From: Cyclobacteriaceae bacterium
GTDB lineage: Bacteria; Bacteroidota; Bacteroidia; Cytophagales; Cyclobacteriaceae
NCBI GenBank assembly: GCA_016787625.1
Contig: JAEUUD010000008.1
Span: 1-40,407 of the forward strand
DNA length: 40,407 nucleotides
Reading direction: 5' to 3'
How positions within the stretch are numbered: the first letter of the stretch is position 1; every line of letters starts with the position of its first letter. Under the pieces are notes generated by a model. That model worked only from the letters and a program-made list of their open reading frames with translations. It ran no database searches and had not been told where the DNA came from. Below, piece after piece: positions 7,301 to 15,029 of this stretch. The position numbers and the translations under genes were made by a program.

Positions 7301-10174
7301 CTACGCCTGAGCGTAATCTTCAATGGGCAAGCAACTGCAAACCAGGTTTCGATCACCATAGGCATTGTCGACACGGCTTACGCTCGGCCAGAATTTTGCT
7401 TCGCGAACGAATGGCAGCGGATACGCAGCTTGCTGGCGGCTGTATGGCAACGACCACTCGTCTGCTGTGATGACAGCGGCAGTATGTGGTGCGTTTTTCA
7501 GCACGTTTTGTGTTTTGTCAGCTTTTCCGTCTTCGACTTCACGGATTTCATGGCGTATCTGAATCAGTGCATCGCAAAACCTGTCAAGCTCTTCTTTGGG
7601 TTCGCTTTCGGTTGGCTCGATCATCAGGGTGCCTGCAACCGGAAAGGAAACAGTCGGTGCATGGAAGCCATAATCCATGAGGCGCTTGGCGATGTCTTCC
7701 ACTTCTATGCCGGCCTTCTTGAACTCCCTGCAGTCGACGATCATTTCATGGGCACATCGTCCATGTGTCCCGGTATATAGAATGGGATAGTGGTCAGACA
7801 AGCGATCCTTGATGTAATTGGCATTGAGAATGGCCAACTTGGTTGCTTTGGTAAGTCCGTCACCGCCCATCATGGCAATGTAAGCGTATGGAATGGCCAG
7901 GATGCTGGCGCTTCCCCAGGGGGCCGCAGAGACAGCGGTGATCGCATGGTCACCACCTGTTTTTACAATGGCGTGTCCGGGAAGAAACGGCTTCAGTTTG
8001 TCGTTGACACAAATCGGGCCCATACCAGGTCCGCCTCCTCCATGAGGAATACAGAAAGTCTTGTGCAGATTAAGGTGACAGACGTCTGCGCCAATGTTGG
8101 CAGGTGAAGTAAGACCCACTTGCGCGTTCATGTTGGCGCCATCCATGTAAACCAACCCACCGCAGCGGTGAATGGTTTCGCAGATCTCCACGATGGACTC
8201 TTCAAACACACCGTGAGTGGAGGGATACGTTACCATCAGACATGAAAGACTGTCTTTGTATTGCTCGCACTTTGATTTCAGGTCGGCGACGTCGATTTTT
8301 CCATCACTGTCGGATTTCACAACAATCACATCCATGCCGGCCATAACGGCACTGGCAGGATTTGTACCATGTGCTGATGCGGGGATCAGTGCGATGTTAC
8401 GATGCACATCCTTGCGTTCGTGATGATAGGCACGAATTACCATCAGTCCTGCGTATTCACCCTGCGCTCCGCTGTTGGGCTGGAGCGATACACCGGTAAA
8501 TCCAGTAATCTCTTTCAGCCACGATTCAAGGTTGGCGATCATGTCATGATAGCCTTTGGCCTGATTGACCGGAACAAAGGGATGAACATGGCCAATCTCA
8601 GGCCACGTAACGGGGATCATCTCGGCAGTTGCATTAAGCTTCATCGTGCATGATCCCAGTGAGATCATGGAATGAACCATCGACAGGTCGCGATTCTCGA
8701 GTTTCTTGATGTAGCGAAGCATCTCGTGTTCACTATGATGCTGGTTGAAAACAGGATGTGTCAGGTAGGCTGATGTTCTGATCAGAGACGTTGGCCATGA
8801 AACGCTCTCCGGCTCTATTCCATGACCTGGAAAAGTTTTGCGCGTAGCCGAGGCCAGAATATGAAGGATGGCGGTGACGTCATCCGTTGTTGTTGTTTCG
8901 TCCAGGGAGATTCCGATCCGCGTGTTGCCAAAGTACCGGAAGTTGACTTCGTGAGCAATGGCCTCACGTTCTACAGCCGTCGCATCGGGGACAATGATTT
9001 CAAGTGTATCGAAGAAGTTGACATTTCGCTGTTCCAGACCAAGATCTTTAACACCATTGTCCAGCATTTTGGCTAGTCCATGGATTCTTCCTGCGATTTT
9101 CTTCAGACCATCTGGTCCATGGTAGACGGCATACATACCTGCCATGACCGACAAGAGTACCTGTGCCGTGCAGATGTTCGATGTTGCCTTTTCACGACGA
9201 ATGTGCTGTTCACGCGTTTGAAGCGCCATCCGATAGGCAGGATGTCCGCTGGCGTCGATAGAAGCGCCAATGATGCGTCCAGGCATGAGACGCTTGAACT
9301 CGTCGTGTGTCGCGAAGAATGCAGCGTGCGGTCCGCCGAAACCCATTGGAACACCAAAGCGCTGTGATGAACCGATGGCAATATCTGCTCCCATTTCACC
9401 GGGAGACTTCATCAACAAAAGGCTCATCAGGTCTGTAGCCATCACAACATGAATGCCCTGGTCATGAGCGGCGGCAATGAGGCTGGTATGGTCGGCTACC
9501 ACCCCGTGGCCATTGGGATTTTGAATGAATACAGCGAAGAGAGAAGGATCTGTCAGGTCAAGGCGGTCAAGATTTCCAATGACGAGTTCAACACCGAGAG
9601 GTCCCGACCGGGTCTTGAGCAGATCAATGGTCTGGGGGAATGACGTTTCATCCACGAAGAACTTTACTGCATCTTTTTTTCCCCCTTTCCTGGAAGCATG
9701 GAGCAGATGCAGTGCCTCAGCGGCTGCCGTTGCTTCATCAAGGAGGGATGCATTGGCAATTTCCATTCCGGTGAGGTCCATCACCATGGTTTGAAAATTG
9801 ATAAGGGCCTCCAGTCGTCCCTGAGCAATTTCAGCCTGGTAAGGTGTGTAAGCTGTGTACCATCCCGGGTTCTCAAGGATATTGCGAAGGATGACACCTG
9901 GGGTGATGGTGTCATAATACCCGGTGCCGATATACGATTTGAAGATTTTGTTCTTGGAAACAATCTTCCTGAAGTGTTTTAGAAAATCCGCTTCCGATTG
10001 CGCTGGTGGTAAGTTGAGGTTCTTCTTCAGCCGTATCTGGGCAGGCACTGTCTCGTCGATGAGTTTTTCCAAAGACGGCGCCTTCACCGTCTTCAACATT
10101 TCATCAATCTGTCGTTGATCAGGTCCGTTGTGTCTTGACTCAAATTTTTCGGTGTAATGCGGATTGATCTTCAT
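7301..10174 (-). CDS. gcvP: Glycine dehydrogenase (decarboxylating), glycine cleavage P-protein
   Basis: Decarboxylates glycine with pyridoxal phosphate and passes the aminomethyl group to the lipoyl arm of GcvH. The protein is 957 residues, the full fused form in which the P1 and P2 halves are one chain. The N-terminal F-x-x-RHNGP motif is at about 11-18, the P1 region carries [20 protein letters not shown], and the P2 half carries the PLP-lysine motif [16 protein letters not shown] with Lys705. The glycine-rich loop GGGGPGMGP directly follows. The gcvT and gcvH genes are not nearby; separate loci are usual in Bacteroidota. It is followed upstream by ndk on the same strand, with a 72-base gap that contains no riboswitch I can recognise. 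It shares serine/glycine metabolism with sdaAA at 3.9-4.9 kb. Confidence 0.98.
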   Translation of the reverse strand: MKINPHYTEKFESRHNGPDQRQIDEMLKTVKAPSLEKLIDETVPAQIRLKKNLNLPPAQSEADFLKHFRKIVSKNKIFKSYIGTGYYDTITPGVILRNILENPGWYTAYTPYQAEIAQGRLEALINFQTMVMDLTGMEIANASLLDEATAAAEALHLLHASRKGGKKDAVKFFVDETSFPQTIDLLKTRSGPLGVELVIGNLDRLDLTDPSLFAVFIQNPNGHGVVADHTSLIAAAHDQGIHVVMATDLMSLLLMKSPGEMGADIAIGSSQRFGVPMGFGGPHAAFFATHDEFKRLMPGRIIGASIDASGHPAYRMALQTREQHIRREKATSNICTAQVLLSVMAGMYAVYHGPDGLKKIAGRIHGLAKMLDNGVKDLGLEQRNVNFFDTLEIIVPDATAVEREAIAHEVNFRYFGNTRIGISLDETTTTDDVTAILHILASATRKTFPGHGIEPESVSWPTSLIRTSAYLTHPVFNQHHSEHEMLRYIKKLENRDLSMVHSMISLGSCTMKLNATAEMIPVTWPEIGHVHPFVPVNQAKGYHDMIANLESWLKEITGFTGVSLQPNSGAQGEYAGLMVIRAYHHERKDVHRNIALIPASAHGTNPASAVMAGMDVIVVKSDSDGKIDVADLKSKCEQYKDSLSCLMVTYPSTHGVFEESIVEICETIHRCGGLVYMDGANMNAQVGLTSPANIGADVCHLNLHKTFCIPHGGGGPGMGPICVNDKLKPFLPGHAIVKTGGDHAITAVSAAPWGSASILAIPYAYIAMMGGDGLTKATKLAILNANYIKDRLSDHYPILYTGTHGRCAHEMIVDCREFKKAGIEVEDIAKRLMDYGFHAPTVSFPVAGTLMIEPTESEPKEELDRFCDALIQIRHEIREVEDGKADKTQNVLKNAPHTAAVITADEWSLPYSRQQAAYPLPFVREAKFWPSVSRVDNAYGDRNLVCSCLPIEDYAQA

Positions 10175-10246
10175 ACCTGGACTTTGTCTAAAACCTGTTG
10201 CTCAAATAATGAAACTGGATCGCCGGGTCACGTGCCCTGGCTCAAC

Positions 10247-10666
10247 TCAAAATCTCTCAAACTGAGAGAAGAAGAAGTTTCCTTCGATGTCTGCATTGGC
10301 ATCGGAGTCGGATCCGTGGATGGCATTGGCATCGATGGATTTTGCAAACAGAGCCCTGATGGTGCCTGGCGCAGCTTTGGCAGGGTCGGTTGCCCCAATG
10401 AGTTTCCGGAAGTCTTCGACGGCGTTGGTTTTTTCCAGGATCATTGGAATGATCGGTCCAGAGGACATGTAGCTGCACAGTTCCTTGTAGAAGGGGCGCT
10501 CTTTGTGAATGGCGTAGAATTTACCAGCAAGCTCTGGAGTCAGGGCTACCTTTTTCATGGCGATGATCCGGAAGCCGGCTTCTTCAATCATCTTGGTAAT
10601 GGCGCCGCTCTTCCCTGCAGATACAGCATCAGGTTTGATCATGGTAAAGGTTCTGTTGGTCGACAT
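10247..10666 (-). CDS. ndk: Nucleoside diphosphate kinase
   Basis: Transfers the gamma phosphate between nucleoside triphosphates and diphosphates through a phosphohistidine. The 139-residue protein has the family length. It opens [11 protein letters not shown], carries the helix [17 protein letters not shown], and has the active-site motif NAIHGSDS with His117. The ATG at 10666 fits the family N-terminus. It is divergent from nrnA, with a 217-base gap. The ndk / DHH phosphoesterase / FKBP (gldI) neighbourhood is, from memory, recurrent in gliding Bacteroidota. Confidence 0.98.
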   Translation of the reverse strand: MSTNRTFTMIKPDAVSAGKSGAITKMIEEAGFRIIAMKKVALTPELAGKFYAIHKERPFYKELCSYMSSGPIIPMILEKTNAVEDFRKLIGATDPAKAAPGTIRALFAKSIDANAIHGSDSDANADIEGNFFFSQFERF

Positions 10667-10866
10667 GGATGTTGTTTTTAAGAGTTGAATGCGAACAATA
10701 TTTGCCCTTTGTGCAAGGGGAAAAAAGTCAATTTTTCGGGCGCAAAACTATCAAAAAGAAGGCAGAATCGTCGAAGGGAGCCAAAGGATTTGTTACTGCC
10801 AATCCACCTTTTTACCCTGCAGGGGAGAATAAATCTCAAATCATCCGCTAATCCTTAATTCCTGTT

Positions 10867-10874
10867 TATTTTTG
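10867..10874 (+). promoter_or_regulatory. -7 promoter element upstream of nrnA
   Basis: TATTTTTG matches TAnnTTTG exactly and ends nine bases before the nrnA ATG at 10884. A transcript starting about four bases past the element would have a leader of about six bases. I see no convincing -33 TTTG at the usual spacing. The rest of the 217-base ndk-nrnA gap holds nothing else that I recognise. Confidence 0.5.
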
Positions 10875-10883
10875 CCCCCTTCA

Positions 10884-11906
10884 ATGGAAAATATCCAGGC
10901 CTTTAATCAGTTGCTTTCGTCACCAAAGGACATTGCCATTGTGACGCACTTCAAGCCAGACGCTGATGCGTTAGGGTCTTCCCTTGGCCTGGCCGGGTTT
11001 TTGAAAAAGAAGGGCCATCGCGTCACGGTGATTACCCCGTCTGATTACCCCGAATTCCTTTCCTGGATGCCGGGCAACGACCAGGTGATTGCTGTTTCAA
11101 AGGATACACCTGAACCAGGTAACAAAGCAAAAAACGCCATCGGTAAGGCGGACGTGCTGTTTTGCCTTGATTTTTCAAACCTGAATCGTGCCGAAGACCT
11201 GCAAGCCGCCATCCGTGGATCACAGGCGACAAAAGTGCTCATTGACCATCACCTGGAGCCTGAACGATTTGCTTCGTTTGAGCAATGGACAACCTCAGCG
11301 GCCTCCACAGCTGGCCTGGTGTTTCAGTTGATCGATCAGATGGGAGAGAAGCATTTGATCGATTCCAACATCGCCAACTGCCTGTATGCAGGGCTCATGA
11401 CTGACACAGGAGGCTTTCGTCATTCCAATACAACGCAAACCGAATTTTTGATTGCATCAGAACTGGTTGGCCTTGGCGCCAACCCAAGTAAGGTTGCCAA
11501 GCTGGTTTACGATACCAATTCCATCGAACGCCTCAAGCTCACAGGATTCGTCCTCAGTCAAAAGCTCGTCGTACTGCCGGAATTTCATACCGCTTATATG
11601 ACGTTGAGCCTGCCGGAGTTGAAACAGTTTGGTTCCCAGACAGGCGACACCGAAGGTCTTGTCAATTATGGATTATCCATTCGCGGGATCAAACTTTCTG
11701 TTCTGCTCTATGAAAGGAAGGAAGAAATAAAATTCTCATTCCGGTCACTGGGTGATTTTTCTGTCAATGAGCTTGCCAGGAAGCACTTTGAAGGTGGAGG
11801 GCACATGAATGCATCGGGGGGTACATTTAAAGGCCCTTTGTCTGAAGCGCTCAAAAAATTTCTTGATTTACTGCCGACATATCAGGCAGCACTTAATAGT
11901 AAATAA
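10884..11906 (+). CDS. nrnA: DHH-family phosphoesterase, NrnA-like oligoribonuclease / pAp phosphatase
   Basis: A cytoplasmic manganese-dependent phosphoesterase that degrades very short RNA and, in the family, dephosphorylates 3'-phosphoadenosine 5'-phosphate. It is 340 residues from the ATG at 10884; the in-frame TTG 12 bases earlier lies inside the promoter element and is rejected. DHH-domain motifs are HFKPDADALGSS (Asp26, Asp28), LDFSN (Asp96), LIDHH (Asp121-His123) and GLMTDTGGFRHSN. The C-terminal DHHA1 domain has the substrate-binding GGGHMNASGG motif near residue 307. It heads a tight plus-strand run: the first FKBP gene begins four bases after its stop. Confidence 0.92.
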   Translation: MENIQAFNQLLSSPKDIAIVTHFKPDADALGSSLGLAGFLKKKGHRVTVITPSDYPEFLSWMPGNDQVIAVSKDTPEPGNKAKNAIGKADVLFCLDFSNLNRAEDLQAAIRGSQATKVLIDHHLEPERFASFEQWTTSAASTAGLVFQLIDQMGEKHLIDSNIANCLYAGLMTDTGGFRHSNTTQTEFLIASELVGLGANPSKVAKLVYDTNSIERLKLTGFVLSQKLVVLPEFHTAYMTLSLPELKQFGSQTGDTEGLVNYGLSIRGIKLSVLLYERKEEIKFSFRSLGDFSVNELARKHFEGGGHMNASGGTFKGPLSEALKKFLDLLPTYQAALNSK

Positions 11907-11910
11907 AGTT

Positions 11911-12786
11911 ATGCGGATGAAGATTTTTCAATGGTTGATTATTGTCGTTGTTGCTTGCACTGCTTGTACGACAGAGAGGGAAGCGCCGAATGGATTGAAG
12001 GTGAAAGTTCTGACACGGGGCTCTGGAGACTACGCAAAACCCGGAGAGTTCCTTGTAACGTCAATGATCATTAAAGATTCCAAAGATTCAATTTGGCGTG
12101 ATACCAGAATCCAGGACCTTCCAATGATTCTGCCTGTAGGAGCAGAAACCTCCATTTCGCGCGAGACGGGCGTGGAGAGTGCTTTCAGGGTGATGAAAAT
12201 CGGCGATAGTGTGTCTGTCGATATCCCGGCCAAGACTTTGTTCAAAGAGGAACCGCTTCCGCCGAGTGTAAAACCAGATGACCTGGTGACTTTTGTTTTT
12301 TGTGTCAAGGATATCACCGATCAGCGTGGTGTCATGACAATCCAGCAAGGCCTCCAGGCAAAACAAGCGGAGCAATCCAGAAAGATGCAGGAAGGTCAAC
12401 TTTCCAGAGACACGGTGGCCATCGATGCATATCTGGCAGCAAAGAAAATCAACGCCATTAAGGATGTGTCCGGAATGAGGTATGTTATCAAGAAACTGGG
12501 CAACGGCCCTAAACCAGTGCTTACCAGTATTGTAAAATTCACGTATAAAGGGTCACTGATGGACAATGGTTTTGTCTTCGATGCTTCAGAAAAGCCCGTT
12601 GACTATCCCCTAAATAACCTGATTGTGGGTTGGCAGATATGTTTCCAGCTCTTTCCAAAGGGAACCTCTGCTACCTTATATGTACCTTCGCCCCTGGGGT
12701 ATGGCACGATCGGCAGCCAGCCGGGTATTCCTCCGAATGCCAACCTGATTTTTGAGGTTGAGCTTGTTGATTTTAAAGACATGTAA
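11911..12786 (+). CDS. FKBP-type peptidyl-prolyl isomerase lipoprotein, two FKBP-like domains (GldI-like)
   Basis: An envelope-anchored prolyl isomerase. From the ATG at 11911 the protein has 291 residues; ATG 11917 is an equally possible start. A lipobox VVAC, with Cys16 as the acylation site, follows a short hydrophobic segment. The C-terminal FKBP domain (about 195-291) retains TYKG, FVFD, LIVGW, LGYG and IPPNANLIFEVEL, so it should be active. An N-terminal region (about 28-140) has the size and strand pattern of a second FKBP fold but lacks the aromatic active-site residues, so it is probably a binding module. A helical linker rich in Gln and Lys joins them. The setting after nrnA and ndk resembles gldI loci of gliding Bacteroidota, but I do not assign that symbol because two paralogues are present. 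Confidence 0.85.
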   Translation: MRMKIFQWLIIVVVACTACTTEREAPNGLKVKVLTRGSGDYAKPGEFLVTSMIIKDSKDSIWRDTRIQDLPMILPVGAETSISRETGVESAFRVMKIGDSVSVDIPAKTLFKEEPLPPSVKPDDLVTFVFCVKDITDQRGVMTIQQGLQAKQAEQSRKMQEGQLSRDTVAIDAYLAAKKINAIKDVSGMRYVIKKLGNGPKPVLTSIVKFTYKGSLMDNGFVFDASEKPVDYPLNNLIVGWQICFQLFPKGTSATLYVPSPLGYGTIGSQPGIPPNANLIFEVELVDFKDM

Positions 12787-12796
12787 TCGAGTGATT

Positions 12797-13279
12797 ATGA
12801 AAAAGTTTGCAGTTGTTTTGTTGGCTGTCCTTTTCTTTGGTTGCAGTGAAGACAATGTTCTTTCACCAGAAGACCAATTGAAAAAGGATATTGAAACGAT
12901 AGATAAGTATCTCGCCAAGAATGGCATCACGGCCACGGAGGATGAAAGTGGCTTGCGAATTGTTGTCGAGACTACAGGCAACAGTTCCTATCCATCGGGT
13001 ACCAGCATCTTGACGGTCAACTACACCGGCAAGTTTCTCAATGGAAAAGTGTTTGATCAGTCTGTTCCCAATAACCTTGGAGTTCCTTCGCCTTTGGCTA
13101 CGCCACTGAGCGGATTGATTGAAGGTTGGAGGATTGTTTTTACCAAGTATGTTGCCAAGGGCGGCAAGGCAACATTTTATCTTCCGTCAGGCCTGGCTTA
13201 CAAACAAACTGGGTTCAAGTCCATACCGCCCAATACCAACGTAATTTTTGAGGTTGAATTGATCGGATTTACCAACTAG
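12797..13279 (+). CDS. FKBP-type peptidyl-prolyl isomerase lipoprotein, single domain (GldI-like)
   Basis: A 160-residue lipoprotein and the tandem partner of the preceding gene, 10 bases downstream. The ATG at 12797 gives a lipoprotein signal ending FFGC, with Cys16. The region EDQLKKDIETIDKYLAKNG resembles the linker helix of the upstream paralogue. The FKBP domain (about 60-160) retains VNYTGK, KVFDQS, LIEGW, LAYKQ and IPPNTNVIFEVEL, which include most of the ligand-pocket residues of FKBP12, so isomerase activity is likely. The pair probably arose by duplication, with one copy gaining or keeping the additional N-terminal domain. Confidence 0.87.
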   Translation: MKKFAVVLLAVLFFGCSEDNVLSPEDQLKKDIETIDKYLAKNGITATEDESGLRIVVETTGNSSYPSGTSILTVNYTGKFLNGKVFDQSVPNNLGVPSPLATPLSGLIEGWRIVFTKYVAKGGKATFYLPSGLAYKQTGFKSIPPNTNVIFEVELIGFTN

Positions 13280-13294
13280 GTATAGCCTGGTTTC

Positions 13295-13870
13295 ATGAAG
13301 CTTTGCTTCGCGACCAACAACAGACACAAGCTGGAGGAAGTACAAGCCGCCGTCGGCGGTGAAATTCTCATTACGTCATTGGAGGAGGAGGGAATTCATG
13401 AAGAACTCCCCGAAACACAAAATACCCTGGAGGGCAACGCCCGCCAAAAAGCACGATACGTATTCGAGCACTACAAGATCGCCTGTTTCGCCGATGATAC
13501 CGGACTTGAGGTTGATGCATTGGGAGGTGAGCCGGGAGTTTACTCCGCTCGCTTCGCGGGGCCGCAACGTGACAGCCAGGACAACAGCCGTTTGCTCCTG
13601 AAAAAACTCTCCGGTGAAAGCAATCGCGCAGCACAATTCAGAACCATTATTTGGCTTGCCCTTCAAGAGGGTGATTGGTCGTTTGAAGGTCAACTAAGAG
13701 GGCAAATCCTGACCGAAGGTCGTGGAAACGGCGGCTTTGGCTATGACCCTCTGTTTATGCCCGAGAAATCTACACAGACACTGGCTGAAATGACCATGGA
13801 CGAAAAGAACATGATTAGTCACCGGGCAAGGGCAGTGGCCAAGCTCGCTGAATTTCTAAGAAAGCGTTAG
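13295..13870 (+). CDS. rdgB: Non-canonical purine NTP pyrophosphatase (RdgB/HAM1)
   Basis: Hydrolyses dITP, ITP and XTP to the monophosphates, keeping deaminated purines out of DNA and RNA. The 191-residue protein has all the family motifs: the N-terminal TNNRHK (residues 7-12), FADDTGLEVDAL with the catalytic Asp67/Asp68 pair, GEPGVYSAR, the substrate loop GFGYDPLF and the C-terminal SHRARA. The start ATG at 13295 lies 15 bases after the second FKBP stop, so it belongs to the same transcription unit. Confidence 0.97.
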   Translation: MKLCFATNNRHKLEEVQAAVGGEILITSLEEEGIHEELPETQNTLEGNARQKARYVFEHYKIACFADDTGLEVDALGGEPGVYSARFAGPQRDSQDNSRLLLKKLSGESNRAAQFRTIIWLALQEGDWSFEGQLRGQILTEGRGNGGFGYDPLFMPEKSTQTLAEMTMDEKNMISHRARAVAKLAEFLRKR

Positions 13871-13922
13871 GGCTTTTCCCTTTTTGTTTGCCATTTTGCA
13901 TGGATAGTTAAACGCGCTGATC

Positions 13923-14537
13923 TTGAAGAAGCCCTATACGATTGGAATCACCGGCGGCAGTGGTTCGGGAAAAACATTCTTTCTCGAAGGAATTGCTTCC
14001 CGGTTCACCACCGATCAATTGTGCCTGATCTCCCAGGATAACTATTACAAACCCAGAGACCAGCAGCCACTCGATGAAAACAAGGTCAAGAACTTTGACC
14101 TCCCGACCTCTATCGATCGTGCTACTTTTCATGCTGACTTGCTCCAGTTGAAGGCCGGTCAGGATGTCAAGAAGAAAGAATACACATTCAATAATCCGGC
14201 TGTTGAGCCACGCATCCTTTTGTTTAAGGCAGCACCCATCATCGTGGTGGAAGGATTATTCGTACAATATTTTGATGAGATAGCAGCAGAGCTTGATCTC
14301 AAAGTATTCATTGATGCCAAAGACCACGTCAAATTTGGCCGCCGGATCAAGAGGGACAAAATTGACAGGGGATATGACCTGGACGATGTGTTGTATCGAT
14401 ACGAGCACCACGTCATGCCAGTGTACGACAAGTTGATTGCGCCCCTCAGGGAGAAAGCAGACCTGATCGTACCCAACGATCATGGCGTGGAAAGAGCCAT
14501 TACGGTCCTTACCGGATACCTAAAATCATTGCTTTAA
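13923..14537 (+). CDS. udk: Uridine kinase
   Basis: Phosphorylates uridine and cytidine in pyrimidine salvage. The 204-residue protein has the P-loop GGSGSGKT at 11-18, the QDNYYKP motif, the FDLPTSID segment, VVEGLFV (Walker B-like) and the lid region RRIKRDKIDRGYDLDDVLYRY, in family order. The start is TTG at 13923. In this frame a stop codon lies at 13905-13907, and the only other candidates between are CTG (13917) and ATC (13920), so an ATG start is impossible without losing the P-loop strand. It ends the nrnA-FKBP-FKBP-rdgB-udk run, 52 bases after rdgB. Confidence 0.94.
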   Translation: MKKPYTIGITGGSGSGKTFFLEGIASRFTTDQLCLISQDNYYKPRDQQPLDENKVKNFDLPTSIDRATFHADLLQLKAGQDVKKKEYTFNNPAVEPRILLFKAAPIIVVEGLFVQYFDEIAAELDLKVFIDAKDHVKFGRRIKRDKIDRGYDLDDVLYRYEHHVMPVYDKLIAPLREKADLIVPNDHGVERAITVLTGYLKSLL

Positions 14538-14555
14538 TCACCCCAGAACGCACTA

Positions 14556-14585
14556 TTGCTTCTTATTGGCCATTGTATACCTTTG
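14556..14585 (+). promoter_or_regulatory. Promoter of the small membrane-anchored protein gene
   Basis: TTG (14556-14558), a 19-base spacer and an exact TAnnTTTG element, TACCTTTG (14578-14585), form the best complete Bacteroidota promoter in the window. It ends 15 bases before the ATG at 14601. Confidence 0.55.
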
Positions 14586-14600
14586 TGTCCCTCATTGGAT

Positions 14601-14948
14601 ATGAAGCTTAGGATCAATAACAAGCATTGGATGATTGCAGCAGGCATTCTTGCTGCTGTCGTTATTCTTGTTTCGCCAGCATTCCAGTGTGAGACCACCA
14701 GCTTCCTGTCAAAAGCAAAAGCCAAGACAGAACAGCCGACCGAAACCAATGACACGATCATTGCCGTTCACTCGGATGCTGTGACCTCAGGTCAGGCATG
14801 TACGGTGGAAACGGTCAATCCATTTGTGCTCCAGGAAATCATTAAGGATGACAATCAGCAAGTGGAACGACGGGTTCCCGGCACCGCCATCATTGCGTCG
14901 CTGTTCAAGACGCTCCTGAGAACTGTCATTTCCCCTCAAGCACCGTAG
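14601..14948 (+). CDS. Small membrane-anchored or secreted protein, unknown
   Basis: A 115-residue protein that I do not recognise. After a short basic N-terminus it has one hydrophobic segment, about residues 11-27, followed by a threonine-, lysine- and glutamate-rich extracytoplasmic part with two cysteines (about residues 30 and 67). The segment could be an uncleaved anchor or a signal peptide. The ATG at 14601 is preferred because a well-formed promoter lies directly before it. It is between udk and secDF, with its own promoter upstream and a terminator-like hairpin downstream, which argues that it is a separately expressed gene. It has no enzyme motif. Confidence 0.6.
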   Translation: MKLRINNKHWMIAAGILAAVVILVSPAFQCETTSFLSKAKAKTEQPTETNDTIIAVHSDAVTSGQACTVETVNPFVLQEIIKDDNQQVERRVPGTAIIASLFKTLLRTVISPQAP

Positions 14949-14968
14949 TCCTTCCCAGATTTCACATG

Positions 14969-15005
14969 TGCGTTTCGTGATAGCGACACGCATACATCAT
15001 TTTTT
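14969..15005 (+). terminator. Possible terminator after the small membrane protein gene
   Basis: A hairpin TGCGTTTCG / CGACACGCA (nine pairs with one mismatch, six-base loop) at 14969-14992 is followed by a run of six T at 15000-15005. The gap between stem and T-run is seven bases, so it is weaker than a canonical terminator. secDF starts 24 bases further on. Confidence 0.35.
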
Positions 15006-15029
15006 CCAATTAATTAAAATGTAATTGTT

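Noticed and set aside
10175..10246. Possible glycine riboswitch before gcvP
   Set aside because: The gap to ndk is only 72 bases, with no tandem aptamer-like conserved segments.
10157..10681. 174-codon plus-strand frame opposite ndk
   Set aside because: Covers the whole of ndk on the other strand; ndk has every family motif.
10811..10830. CCCTGCAGGGG palindrome before nrnA as an operator
   Set aside because: It is a short self-complementary run without a second copy or clear position relative to the promoter.
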